A stretch of 64,000 nt of DNA, taken from positions 186,001-250,000 of the forward strand of contig NZ_JACJRG010000002.1 of NCBI RefSeq assembly GCF_014697125.1, given 5' to 3'. The stretch comes from Anabaena minutissima FACHB-250 (lineage in GTDB: Bacteria; Cyanobacteriota; Cyanobacteriia; Cyanobacteriales; Nostocaceae). The notes under the pieces are model-generated. The model did not search any database. It was given only the letters and a program-made list of their open reading frames with translations, and was not told the DNA's origin. The stretch's first letter is position 1; each line of letters opens with the position of its first letter. The position numbers were made by a program, and so were the translations under genes. This document shows, one piece after another, positions 19,444 to 29,800 of this stretch.

Positions 19444-19542
19444 TTATCTATATCTCACACTGAGATTTCCCAGCCTCATTAACATTAATTGCTCCTACCA
19501 AGCATTCAAGTATTCTGTGTCATCTACCGGAGAAGGGTCTTG

Positions 19543-20841
19543 TTGAAATCGACTATCAAAAATATCACACTTGTCTGTTCGTCTTTAGTCACTGCACTGA
19601 TTATTAGCCAGACAGCTAATGCACAGCAGCAAGGACTAAATGTGGGTGCGCCGGTAAAGATTCCACAAGGACTAGAAAAACAGTATTTGCAGTATCAGCT
19701 GCAAAATAACGGTGCTGGTTTGCGTCAAATGCGAGTTATGCCTGCATGTGTTGTAGGCGAGGGTTTGCGCTGTGGTAAAACTGGGACGGTACTAGAGAAA
19801 ATTATCGAGTCTAACGGTGGGCTGACTTATCAACAGATGTTGATGAAAGCAGCTGGTGGGGAAGATAACTTCAATAAATTTGCGACTTATTACGGTAACA
19901 ATCGCAATCTGATAGAACAACCCATCCCATATACATCCCTTTGGAGGAACGGGTCTAACCGCTTTCTTGATTCAGTCACATACACTTTGGGAGAGCCTCT
20001 GAGTCGTAATCGTGTAGCAGGTTTAGGAGATGTCACCAGCAAGTTCTATTGGTCGCCATTAAGAGGACAAGATCCTTATAGAGCGTTTGCGGACATGAAA
20101 TATGCCTTTGGGCGTGTCATGGTGGAAGAGGCAGCCAAAATTCCTGATCTCAAGCAACAGATGATTCAGATGAATCTAGAACCTGAAGTGATGAGATTTT
20201 ATCAGAACAACATTGCGAGAGCCATCAGTGCAATGAATGGGGGAAGAGACGAAGAATTCAAAGCAAGTATTTTGAGGCTACTTTCACAACCCTACTCTCA
20301 AGTAGACATCAATAATGGTGACTACGGACGTGTAGTTCTTGATGAGATGCCAGGCGGTTTAGTTGATTCAGGTGACGTGCTAACAGGTAATATATTTGAT
20401 GATTCAGTCATAGAACCATTAGGCAATGTAATAACCGATGAAATATCAGTCCTTGATGGCTCTCAACACCTTTCAACTGCATCAGATGGTTTTGGTGGAA
20501 TTCTTCCCTGGTTAGTACCTCTTGCATTATTAGCGTTATTACTGGGATCAATTGGGGATCGAAATGGTTCATCAAGTCGTGCTGTTGCTCAGTCTGTTCC
20601 TGAAATTACTGGGATACCAACACCACAACTTCCCGATAATGTATGCCCTGATTTGAATATTGGTGGTGGTGGTTCTGGGAATAGTGGTCAAGTGGGCGAA
20701 GTACAATGTGACATTCCCATTACCCAGACTCCAGAGGTGAAGAAGGTAGTAGAACCTTCTGCTTTGAAAGCCATGATTTTATTAACTTTGATATTATGCC
20801 TAGTCAATTACAAAAAAAGGCGTAGACAACAGTTAACGTAA
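19543..20841 (+). CDS. Exported protein with a PEP-CTERM-like C-terminus
   Basis: Start is placed at a TTG (19543), 6 nt after GGAGAAGG; the frame is open further upstream but no better start exists. A signal peptide ends at ISQTANAQQQG. The mature body (about 300 residues, with CVVGEGLRCG as a likely disulfide pair) is unknown to me. A hydrophobic segment lies at about residues 325-345 (ILPWLVPLALLALLLGS), then a Gly-rich linker, and the chain ends with VVEPSALKAMILLTLIL and a KKRRR cluster. That tripartite end (EPS motif, helix, Arg cluster) resembles PEP-CTERM sorting signals. No exosortase is in the window. Envelope or extracellular location inferred. Confidence 0.6.
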   Translation: MKSTIKNITLVCSSLVTALIISQTANAQQQGLNVGAPVKIPQGLEKQYLQYQLQNNGAGLRQMRVMPACVVGEGLRCGKTGTVLEKIIESNGGLTYQQMLMKAAGGEDNFNKFATYYGNNRNLIEQPIPYTSLWRNGSNRFLDSVTYTLGEPLSRNRVAGLGDVTSKFYWSPLRGQDPYRAFADMKYAFGRVMVEEAAKIPDLKQQMIQMNLEPEVMRFYQNNIARAISAMNGGRDEEFKASILRLLSQPYSQVDINNGDYGRVVLDEMPGGLVDSGDVLTGNIFDDSVIEPLGNVITDEISVLDGSQHLSTASDGFGGILPWLVPLALLALLLGSIGDRNGSSSRAVAQSVPEITGIPTPQLPDNVCPDLNIGGGGSGNSGQVGEVQCDIPITQTPEVKKVVEPSALKAMILLTLILCLVNYKKRRRQQLT

Positions 20842-21326
20842 AAATCTGATCTAGAATTTTTAGACCGCGTGGAAATGAACTTGATTTGATGAGTGTCTGT
20901 TGAAAATATATAAATATTTGAAGACAATATTAATTTAAAATTATGAGTAGAGAAAAAGTACAATAAGAGTTTAATAAAAATCCCTCAGTAGTCAGCTGAG
21001 AGATTACACGTTTTATTACTTTTCACACGAAATTTATCCCACTTCCATAGCATACCTATACTTTTCAAAATAAGTGTGCCAAAATGCCTATTGGTCATTA
21101 GTTATTAGTTATTAGTTATTCTCTTCTCGTGTGTCACTGTTTAGCTGACGCAGCTCGACTAAGCTTCCCCGCAGGACACGTCACGGCGTTTCCTCTATCC
21201 CCAATCCCCAGGAGTTATTTAATTAATTTTGACTTTTGACTTACCCTTCGGGTACTCCTGCGGAGAACTCGTAGAGTAGCTGCTTTCGCGTCTATGACTT
21301 TTGACTTGATTTATCCCCAGTCCCCA
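20842..21326. repeat. Gene-free stretch with a nested repeat block before hetI
   Basis: The right part (21195-21326) carries CCCCAATCCCCAGGAGTTAT, an AT-rich link and TTTTGACTTTTGACTT, interrupted by a 54-bp palindrome-rich insert (about 21243-21296), then GACTTGATTTATCCCCAGTC. An uninterrupted version of the same block lies directly before hgdB (42348-42450). Open frames running through the block create false N-terminal extensions for both genes. Confidence 0.65.
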
Positions 21327-22031
21327 ATGACCTGGCTACCTGCACCCAAAGATTTAAATTTATTACCAGATGAGGTTCATGTTTGGCGATTTCATCTTGA
21401 TGGAACAGAGTCAGAGTTAGAGCATTTAGCATTAACCCTATCTAGCGATGAACTGACTCGCGCTAACAGATTTTATTTTCCTGAGCATCGGCAGCGTTTT
21501 ATTGCCGGGCGTGGTATGCTCAGGCAGATATTAGGCAGCTATTTGGGAATTGACCCAGAACAAGTCAAATTTGATTATGAAGCCCGTGGTAAACCAGTGT
21601 TAGCAGAGGGTTTACAGCATAGTGGTTTATTATTTAACCTGTCGCACTCCCAAAATTTAGCTTTGTGTGCGGTGAATTATACTCGTCAAATTGGTGTAGA
21701 TTTAGAGTGTATTCGCCCGATGTCCGATGTTGAAGCGTTGGCTCAAAGGTTTTTTCTAGCAAAAGAATATGATTTAATGCGATCGCTACCTGACGATCAA
21801 AAACAAAAAGTTTTTTTCCGTTACTGGACTTGTAAAGAAGCTTATTTAAAAGCCACTGGTGATGGACTAGCACAATTAGAGCAGATTGAGGTAGCACTAA
21901 CTCCCACAGAACCAGCTAGGTTACAGACATCGCCAGCTTGGAGTCTCCTAGAGCTAGTGCCTGATCATAATTATGTTGCTGCTCTTGCTGTGGCGGGTTG
22001 TGGCTGGGAACTAAAGTGTTGGCAGTATTAA
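21327..22031 (+). CDS. hetI: 4'-phosphopantetheinyl transferase HetI
   Basis: HetI moves the phosphopantetheine arm from CoA to carrier proteins and so activates the ACP domains of HglE and HglB encoded nearby. The Sfp-type motifs are present: RGKPVL, FNLSHSQNLALCAVN, the Mg-binding IGVDLECIRP and FRYWTCKEAYLKATGDGL. ATG at 21327 (MTWLPAPKDLN, 234 aa) is the likely start; an upstream ATG at 21294 would add residues encoded by a dispersed repeat. It faces hetN tail to tail, 42 bp apart. In Anabaena it is the general PPTase used for heterocyst glycolipids. Confidence 0.93.
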   Translation: MTWLPAPKDLNLLPDEVHVWRFHLDGTESELEHLALTLSSDELTRANRFYFPEHRQRFIAGRGMLRQILGSYLGIDPEQVKFDYEARGKPVLAEGLQHSGLLFNLSHSQNLALCAVNYTRQIGVDLECIRPMSDVEALAQRFFLAKEYDLMRSLPDDQKQKVFFRYWTCKEAYLKATGDGLAQLEQIEVALTPTEPARLQTSPAWSLLELVPDHNYVAALAVAGCGWELKCWQY

Positions 22032-22073
22032 CCATCTAAGCCGTTTCCCCGAATCAGCCGAATGTCGTTTTTA

Positions 22074-22928
22074 TTAACGTCCAATAGCAGCATACCTAAA
22101 ATTACGCCTATTTTCTGCTCGTCTTTGGTTGAAATTTACTATACCCAACCAGCGATAAAGCGTATTAACGGCAGTGGGAGCAATTTGTCCCATAGCTAAC
22201 ATCAATTTCGTCAAACCTTCCATAAGCGGATTGTGATTGACAATAATTTGGGTGTGCTTGCCTTTGATTGCGCGCATTACCGCATTTGCTACACCTTTAG
22301 GCGTACTCATACCTGCTAGTTTGGGTGCAGATACACACGGATCAATAGTCATACCAGTTTCAGAAATATATCCTGGGCAAACGACGGAAATATTCACATC
22401 GCGGCCAGCTAACTCTTGACGGACGGCATCAGCCCACATAATCAAACCTGCTTTACTGGCAGAATAAATGCTATTAAAAGCAACACCTTTCTTACCGGCC
22501 AGCGAAGCAATGTTAACAATGCGGCCGCTACCTCGTTCCATCATGTTGGGGAGCAATAAACGAGTTAATTCCATAGCAGCCAATAGATTAGTTTTGAAGA
22601 CAGACTGAATTTCTGATAGCGAATAATCTGCAAAAGCACTATTAATTTCTATGCCAGCATTGTTGATTAAAATATCAACATGGCCGACAATTGCGTGAAC
22701 CTGCTGAATTAGAGATGATAATTGTGCTACATTGGTGATATCGAAGGGAATAGCGATCGCTTTACCACCTGTGGCATTGATTGCTTGACAAGTTGGCTCT
22801 AATCCTGAAGGGAAACGAGAAACACACACTACTGTTGCCTGCTCTTTAGCCAGAGCGTGAGCAATGTGTAAACCAAGACCGCGAGAGGCATCGGTCAAAA
22901 GCACTGTCTTACCTGTGAGAGTTGTCAT
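22074..22928 (-). CDS. hetN: HetN, SDR ketoreductase with ERGSGR peptide
   Basis: The 284-residue short-chain dehydrogenase has NNAG (residues 89-92), a catalytic Ser in NIASLAG (S142) and YSASK (Y155, K159). Residues 131-136 read ERGSGR, the hexapeptide shared with PatS that inhibits HetR; published work on HetN links this motif to maintaining the heterocyst pattern. An oddity is the cofactor loop: it reads TDASRGLG where SDRs have TGASRGLG, so the first glycine is Asp (codon GAT, one base from GGT). This may weaken NADPH binding. ATG at 22928. It sits between hetI and hglB as in Anabaena. Confidence 0.93.
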   Translation of the reverse strand: MTTLTGKTVLLTDASRGLGLHIAHALAKEQATVVCVSRFPSGLEPTCQAINATGGKAIAIPFDITNVAQLSSLIQQVHAIVGHVDILINNAGIEINSAFADYSLSEIQSVFKTNLLAAMELTRLLLPNMMERGSGRIVNIASLAGKKGVAFNSIYSASKAGLIMWADAVRQELAGRDVNISVVCPGYISETGMTIDPCVSAPKLAGMSTPKGVANAVMRAIKGKHTQIIVNHNPLMEGLTKLMLAMGQIAPTAVNTLYRWLGIVNFNQRRAENRRNFRYAAIGR

Positions 22929-23497
22929 TATAACCTGCTAGTACCTGTATTCTGATTGGCAGGATTCACGCATGATACAGTTGGTAAACTCTGTGCAGCC
23001 TAATTCAGACAGAGACAAATACAGTTCAAACCATCAGAACAACTACCCACCCATCTACAACTAAATGCGATAAAGACAGCTACACTTCATACTTGCTTAG
23101 AGAACTTAAGCTGGGAGACTGCACTCATGTGGCAGAAAATTTAGGAGAATAGACCTATAACAGTGTTGATCGCCTTCTGTTGCAGAACAGGCATACAGTC
23201 AAGGATTTGTTCAATGAGGTTTAACTTTATATCAACTTCATTTATAGCATTTATTTTATGAAGCTAGTGTTAATAGCAAACTATTTATAGGTGACAGGTG
23301 AGCCAGCGCGGTCATGGGGGTTTCCCCCATGAGCGACTGGCGAACCCGAAGGGTGACAGGTAATAGGGGACAGGGAGTAGTGTTAGACAATCACAAGAAA
23401 AACCCAGCCTCTTGTCGAAACTGGGTCGTGGACGCATAAAATTTAATTTTTTTTAACCTCTCCGCGTACCTCCGCGCCACTCTGCGTTAAAACTCTC
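22929..23497. other. Gene-free stretch with nested repeat between hetN and hglB
   Basis: At 23290-23357 a palindromic unit (core TCATGGGGG/CCCCCATGA) is inserted inside a GTGACAGGT heptad-like repeat. The hglB terminator is at 23402. The hetN promoter must lie near the left end; I could not find a convincing NtcA site (GTA-N8-TAC) there. Confidence 0.5.
23402..23426 (-). terminator. Terminator of the hgl operon
   Basis: Six-bp stem ACCCAG/CTGGGT with a 13-nt loop, followed on the minus strand by TTTTTC. It lies 72 bp after the hglB stop. Confidence 0.65.
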
Positions 23498-25027
23498 CTA
23501 AGCCAGAGTCAAAAAACCGCTCTGAAGTAAGTACGCGATATAGGTCATGAATAACTTAGAATCAATTGGCGCACAAGCAACATCACTACCAGCTAAAGCC
23601 TTCACAGTTTCTTCACAACTAATATGAGGTCTTCTAGCTTTCAGGTACAAATCGGGAATAGTGAGTTGCTCATCAGACCAACGCTCTAAAAGAAAAGGCC
23701 GCAAAGTGTATAAAGGATTATCCGTAGAAGTGGCACTTTCAATTAACTTAGCTTGCCATTCTTCGTAGGGAATGATGTTAATGTCATAACCAAAAGAGCG
23801 CACCCAGTCAACTAAGACATTCAAACCTACGGGTTCAGGGTGTTGTAAGTGGAAAGCTTGACCGATCGCATCTTTTTGCATCGATAGATGTACAATCGCT
23901 TTGCTAACATAATCTACAGGGGACATATCCAACATATATTCCACTTCGGGGAAATATCCCATTTGCAGACAACCCTTAACCATCAAATTGATAAAGTCGT
24001 GGGTGTTACCGATACCTGTCTCACTGTCAGCAGCGATGAGGGGTGGTCTATGAATAGTAACAGGCAAACCGCGATCGCTCGCAATCTTAACCAACTTTTC
24101 TGCTACCCATTTAGTTTGGGAGTAACCCAGATAAATACCTTCCCAGTGACTGAAATCATCATCTTCTTTCACTACCTGGCCAGCATAGACAGGAGATTCA
24201 AACACCGCCACACTAGAAACATAATGCACAGGCTTCACTTTCACCTGACAAGCCAAGCGCAAAACTTCTTGAGTTCCCAAAACGTTAGCAGCTTTTAATG
24301 CTGAGTAAGGGAAAACATAATTTAACAAAGCACCACTATGATAAATAGTGTCAATTTCCGCCGCTAAAGTTTGAAATTGAGTGGAACTTAAACCTAACAA
24401 CGGTTCAGATAAATCACCAAGGACAGGGATAACTCTAGACTTACTCCCATCCTGACAAATTCCATAGCGTTCTAAATTCTTTTGCAGCTTGCTATCACCT
24501 TCGTCCAGATTAGCAGCACGCACCAAACAATAGATATCAGCCTGAGTTTGCTTGAGCAATTCCCGAATAATAAAAGCACCTAAAAAGCCGCTAGAACCAG
24601 TTAAAAATACTTTCTTTGGTTGAGTTACAGGTAAAGCAACAGGAATAGCACCACCAGGATGAATTGTAGGGTCAAGAACAGCTTCAGCCTGTAAGTTCAA
24701 AGTGGGGGTATCAGAGAGGCTAGAAGTGTTCTTTGGACGTACAACACCTGTGTCTTGTACATCTGATTTTTCTTCCACTTCTTCAGCTAAACGCTGCGAT
24801 AATGATTCAATAGTGGGATAATGCCACAACAATAAAGGAGACGGTTGAAAGCCTAATAATTTCTCAAGTTGACTTACCATAGTCATGGCTTGAGCAGAGT
24901 CTAAACCATAGCTTTCTAAATTAATACTGGGGTCAATTTCATCAGCTTCTACTGCTAGTAACTCAGCCAGATGAGACACCATCCAAGCTTGAATCTCTGC
25001 TGCACTATAAGATTGTGTTACACTCAT
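23498..25027 (-). CDS. hglB: HglB (HetM), ACP plus thioester reductase
   Basis: This 509-residue enzyme ends the heterocyst-glycolipid assembly line by reductive release of the chain as an alcohol. An acyl carrier domain (about residues 8-85, phosphopantetheine on S44 in LDSAQAM) is followed by an NADPH-dependent reductase of the extended SDR type, opening at about residue 140 with [14 protein letters not shown] and containing the YSQTKWVAE active-site segment. ATG at 25027 has a GGAG site 8 nt upstream; an ATG at 25057 adds ten residues. In Anabaena loss of this gene prevents glycolipid deposition. Last gene of the hglE-to-B series. Confidence 0.93.
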   Translation of the reverse strand: MSVTQSYSAAEIQAWMVSHLAELLAVEADEIDPSINLESYGLDSAQAMTMVSQLEKLLGFQPSPLLLWHYPTIESLSQRLAEEVEEKSDVQDTGVVRPKNTSSLSDTPTLNLQAEAVLDPTIHPGGAIPVALPVTQPKKVFLTGSSGFLGAFIIRELLKQTQADIYCLVRAANLDEGDSKLQKNLERYGICQDGSKSRVIPVLGDLSEPLLGLSSTQFQTLAAEIDTIYHSGALLNYVFPYSALKAANVLGTQEVLRLACQVKVKPVHYVSSVAVFESPVYAGQVVKEDDDFSHWEGIYLGYSQTKWVAEKLVKIASDRGLPVTIHRPPLIAADSETGIGNTHDFINLMVKGCLQMGYFPEVEYMLDMSPVDYVSKAIVHLSMQKDAIGQAFHLQHPEPVGLNVLVDWVRSFGYDINIIPYEEWQAKLIESATSTDNPLYTLRPFLLERWSDEQLTIPDLYLKARRPHISCEETVKALAGSDVACAPIDSKLFMTYIAYLLQSGFLTLA

Positions 25028-25048
25028 TTTCAACTCTCCAAATATTTT

Positions 25049-25097
25049 ACTCAGCACTCATTACTCATTACTCAGCACTCATTACTCAGCACTCATT
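25049..25097. repeat. Heptad array between hglA and hglB
   Basis: Seven adjoining units alternating ACTCAGC and ACTCATT fill the 76-bp gap between two genes of the same operon, just upstream of the hglB ribosome site. Confidence 0.85.
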
Positions 25098-25103
25098 ACT
25101 CTC

Positions 25104-26759
25104 TTAACGAACCGGACGATATTGCATATAGAAATCAGGAATTTGCATTCCTTGCAATTTCAAACTTTGAATGCGATATAAAAACGCTGCTCCCGTCATA
25201 ATGTGATCAGCAACATCAACAACATGACGATTATGTGCCTCAGCTAAATAAGAACCCCGCACCCAATCATTAAAACTTCCCATTGCTGGGCCACACCAAA
25301 TCTGATAATCTACTTCTCTACCTTTTTCACCCGTAATAGACCAACGAGAAGATAACCCTAAATACCATTTAAAAATTACAGCCATTTTCAGTTTAGGGTT
25401 ATTAACTGCCTTGCCTAATTTTTCAGGATTTTTTTGTGATAAATAAGCAGCAGTTCCTTCCCAAGCCTCAGCAATTGTTTTGCGGAAAACCTGTTTTTCT
25501 AACTTCTCTCTTTCTGCCAGAGGAATTTCTTCAATTGAGTTATAAGTGCGGTACAATTCATACAGTTTTTGCGCTCGCATGGGGAACATAGTAGCCCGTT
25601 TGAGAACTTGTACCTTCACACCCATTTCAAACATATCGCCTGCGGGGGCCATAGTTACATCAGCCATTTCCGCTTGAGCTAATAGTTTCTTGGTATGCTC
25701 ACAAGCACCAGATTCTACACAACCTTGATTGACTGAACCAGTAACTACATAAGCAGCACCCATCATAAAAGCTGCTAAGGCTGATTCTGGGGTAGCAATT
25801 CCGCCGGCTGCGCCGATTCTAATCGGTTGGGGATAATGATATTGAGCTTGAATTTCGTCCCTTAAAGCAATCAGTGAAGGGAGCAAACAAACCAAGGGAC
25901 GATTATCAGTATGTCCACCAGAATCAGCTTCGACAGTAATATCATCAGCCATTGGAACTTTCGCTGCAAGTTTAGCTTGCAACTCAGTAATTAAACCTTG
26001 TTCCAGCAATTCTTGCAGGATTCTCGGTGGTGCTGGCTGCATAAATTTACTCGCTACTTCACGGCGAGAAATTTTAGCAATGACTTTATTTTTGATTTCA
26101 ATTTGATTTGCATTATTTAAACTTAGCCCTGCAACTCGGTAATAAACGATGTTGGGAGTTAAGTCTAAAAATGCCGAAGCTTCGACAACTTTCACCCCAT
26201 ATTTCAAATATAAATCCACAGCCCGGCGTTCGACTGCCATATCATTTGGACTGTGAATTAAATTGAAAGCGTAGGGGCTATGAGGTAAAGCTTGCTGAAT
26301 TTTATTAATCGCTGCTTCTATGGCATCGGGTGTTAAACCACCTGCACCAAAGGAACTCAAAATGTTATTTCTACCTAATGCAATGACCATTTCTGCTGAC
26401 GCAATACCGCCAGCCATTGCACCAGTCATATAGGCATATTTTACGCCGTAAGCTGAGAGAAAACTAGGGTCGCCTAACTGTTGGCTGGGGATGGGTGCAA
26501 TTGATGTTAATAGCTCTAATTGTCCTAATACGCCATGTTCGGATGGTGCTAAATAACCATCATTAGTTACACCAACTTTGCCTGCGACTTTGACAACGTA
26601 GCAAGGTTTATCTAAAGCCAGTAATTTAGTTTTGATATCTGTTCGTTCAAAAGCTACACAATCTAAAGAACCTTTCCAGACTAGATTGTGATTGTAAGTA
26701 TGGCTAGAAAAGCCCAGACCATTATCATGTTTATTTATAATCGTATCCACGGTCGTCAC
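25104..26759 (-). CDS. hglA: PfaD-type enoyl reductase, HglA
   Basis: The 551-residue flavoprotein resembles PfaD, the trans-acting enoyl reductase of PUFA synthases, with a TIM-barrel of the nitronate monooxygenase type. Conserved stretches include AYMTGAMAGGIASAEMV, SSFGAGGLTPDAIEAAI, IRIGAAGGIATPESALAAF and VTGSVNQGCVESG. It should reduce enoyl intermediates made on the HglE carrier domains, giving the saturated C26-type chain. Start is a GTG at 26759, 6 nt after AGGGA. The name hglA follows the hglEGDCAB order known to me; it is not deduced from sequence. Confidence 0.85.
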   Translation of the reverse strand: MTTVDTIINKHDNGLGFSSHTYNHNLVWKGSLDCVAFERTDIKTKLLALDKPCYVVKVAGKVGVTNDGYLAPSEHGVLGQLELLTSIAPIPSQQLGDPSFLSAYGVKYAYMTGAMAGGIASAEMVIALGRNNILSSFGAGGLTPDAIEAAINKIQQALPHSPYAFNLIHSPNDMAVERRAVDLYLKYGVKVVEASAFLDLTPNIVYYRVAGLSLNNANQIEIKNKVIAKISRREVASKFMQPAPPRILQELLEQGLITELQAKLAAKVPMADDITVEADSGGHTDNRPLVCLLPSLIALRDEIQAQYHYPQPIRIGAAGGIATPESALAAFMMGAAYVVTGSVNQGCVESGACEHTKKLLAQAEMADVTMAPAGDMFEMGVKVQVLKRATMFPMRAQKLYELYRTYNSIEEIPLAEREKLEKQVFRKTIAEAWEGTAAYLSQKNPEKLGKAVNNPKLKMAVIFKWYLGLSSRWSITGEKGREVDYQIWCGPAMGSFNDWVRGSYLAEAHNRHVVDVADHIMTGAAFLYRIQSLKLQGMQIPDFYMQYRPVR

Positions 26760-26802
26760 AGTCGTTCCCTCGCACGATATGCAATTAATTCCAGTCTGGT
26801 TT

Positions 26803-26851
26803 GTAGTAAGGACTTCAGTCTTTAAAGAAGAAGGACTAAAGTCCTTACTAC
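26803..26851. repeat. GTAGTAAGGACT palindromic repeat, copy A
   Basis: GTAGTAAGGACT at one end and its complement AGTCCTTACTAC at the other form a long imperfect stem. It fills the gap between hglC and hglA. Copies B (47033-47080) and C (51258-51307) share both ends. Confidence 0.8.
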
Positions 26852-26860
26852 GAAATTTAA

Positions 26861-29800
26861 TTACTTAGCTTCTTCATTCAACAAATCTTCAGCACAGACC
26901 ATTTGTAATTGAATGATTTCACTCAGTTGCTTACTAAAATCTTGTCTGGCTTTTAAGAAATCTGTGTGATTTTTAGTTATGCGTGCGTTGTTTGCATTCA
27001 GCTTTTGATACTGAACCTTGTTTAATTCCAACATATTGATGATGGTGGTGAATTCGTCGTCGGTGACAGGTGAATAAGGAACTCTTTGAGGCGTTGCAGA
27101 GTCAGAAGTAGTTGACTCAAAAGATTGTACTTGTTCTTCAGTTTTAAAATCGTGTTCCATGATATTTTTCATGGAATCTTCTTTTGGCTCAACTGAGGGT
27201 TTAGGTATGGGTACAGCAGGACTTTCACTATTAGTAATAGACTGGAGAAAATTCAGCGAATTTATACCTAGAGAATCACTGAATAGTGGTTGTTTTGGCT
27301 GTCGTTTTTCAGCTATAGCTTGGAAGATTTGACGATTTTCTTCAGTCAAGATTTTCTCAGTAATTGACTCACCACCCAGTGTAATAGTCCGCAGCATGGC
27401 TTTATTTGATTTGGTGGTGGCTGTAACTGGACTATATAGTGGTGATAAGTCTAAATTCACCCGATGACTCAGGAGTTTTCCTAATGCTTTGACAATCGAA
27501 CTATGATCATCCATCCCGCGACGATTCAGGGATACGGTGATGTGTTCTTGGTCTTCGAGGATTTTATCTATCCAACGAGAACAGACACTACCCGCACCAG
27601 CTTCGATAAAGATTTTCGTCCCGTCTTCGTAGATGCGGTTAACTAATTTGGGGAAATCAAGTTCTTGAGACAAGCCTGTGGCAATACTACGCGCAATTAC
27701 TCCACTCTCTAATGTGATAGTCTGATACTCGGCAGCCGAATAAAATACAACGCCGGGAATTTCCTGACTTGGTAAAGTATTTAATTTTACCAATTCATCA
27801 AACTCCGATCGCATGGTTTGACAATGAATCACATGATCGAAGGGCGCAGGGAAAGCATTACAGCCGATAGTTTTAATCACCCTTTGACAAGCGGCTGGTT
27901 CACCTGCAATTAATACTTCTTCTGGGGTATTAATCTGTGTCAGATAAACACGAGGTTCATTTCTGATCGCATCCCGCACTTGCACAGGACTAGCCATCAG
28001 CACATAATTACCCCACAGATTATCCCCTAAAGCCGTGGTAGATTTTGGTAATCCCCAATACTCACGCACCGCATTTTTTGGGCCAGATAATCTGTCACCA
28101 AATAAGGCTGATGAGTTGAAAGAACTACTACCTTCATAGAAATTACTCCACACCCCTTGAGCAACCATCATGCTGGTTTCACCCAAGCTATAGCCAAACA
28201 CATATTTGGGTTGGACTTGAAAATCATCCCGAATGACTGTGGTGATCAGTCTGGTGAAGAACATTTCCGCTTCAAACATCGCTAGAGAGTCTTCTAGCAA
28301 TTTTTTCTCTAGCTTTTCTAATTCTCTGGTGGTAAATTTGCTCAAGCTACGGGGAAACACCAGTCTTTCCACATCAGCCGCACGTTTGTAAATGCTCTGC
28401 ACAAAGGGGTTATCGTGCAGTTTGGGAAAGAGTCGGAAAAGATTACGTCCAATCCCGACATAGGAATTTACCGCCGCCGGGTACACATAAGCTACCTCAC
28501 CCTTTTTACCCAGGGGATTAGCTGTAAAGTAACTACCTACAGGAGTTTGCCAATCTATCCCCCTATCAAAAGCCCCATTAATCCCTTTCCGCGCTGATTC
28601 AATTTCTCGGAGGAGTTCTTTCTTATTCCGTCCAGTAATCGATATGGCGTACTGTGCTTGGGATTGCTGCTGATAGATGTTAAAGGCTTGACTAGCACTC
28701 TCAGATAAAGAATCACTCTCTTGAATACTCTTTTGCAAGCTGTCTAAAGCCGACATCAAGCCAGCACGGTCATCCGCCACCACAGGGAACAGATAAAAAG
28801 GTGTTTGCTGCAAATACCGATTAGGACGCTCTTGTTCTTTGACTTCCTCCGACAAAATCACATGAGCATAACTACCATCAGAACCCATCCCATTAATTGC
28901 AGCGATGCGTCGAGGAGCATTCTTACTGAGAAACCAAGGTCTAGATTCTGTCGCCACATAGAAAGGACTACCTTCAAAGGCTTCGGGAGTCTTCACACCA
29001 GACCAGTTAGGAGTGGCTGGGATGTATCTGTAATAGAGACACAGAGCCGTTTTAATTAAACTAGCAATCCCGGAAGCTACAAAGGTATGTCCGATATTGG
29101 CTTTCACACTCCCAATTGCACAGTGCAAGCCATTCCCTACCGATGGATAAGCTTTGGTTAAACCTGCAATTTCCGCTTCGTCTTCTTGAGGAATCCCACT
29201 AGCGCAAACTTCTACATAGTTTACTTGTTCGGGTTGGATAAGAGCGGTTTTTAGGGCTTGTTGACAACCTTGATTGAGATTTGAGTGGGATTGACCAATA
29301 CTAACGGCATCAATTACAGCATAAATGCGATCGCCATTTTCTAATGCTTGGTCATGACGTTTGAGAACAACTACACCCGCACCTTCCCCTGGTGTCCAGC
29401 CGTTGGCTTTTTGGTCATAGCTGAGGGTATTAGCACCAGTATTTATATTTTCTGATTGACTACGTAATAATACGTTCTCAACACCGCCAGCTAAATCCAC
29501 CGCACCAACAACTACAGCATCAACTTCTTCTGTAATTAGCAGCATTTGCGCTACTTCCAAGGCTTTGAATGCAGAAGTTTCTACAGCCGTGAGAGTGAAG
29601 GAAGGCCCTGTAAAATTCCACAACGAAGAAATCCGATTGGCTGTGATGTTACCGATGTAGCTTAAATACTCACCAATATCTACTTGATGGTGAATGCTAT
29701 CTTTAACGATGGTTTCTAATTGGGCAATTTTTTCTGGTGGTAAGGTAATTTCTGCCGCATTCAGACCGTCTTTAACTTGCCAAGAAGAATCCCAGCGTTG

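Noticed and set aside
22929..23110. Possible NtcA binding site before hetN
   Set aside because: I looked for GTA-N8-TAC and found only partial matches with wrong spacing.
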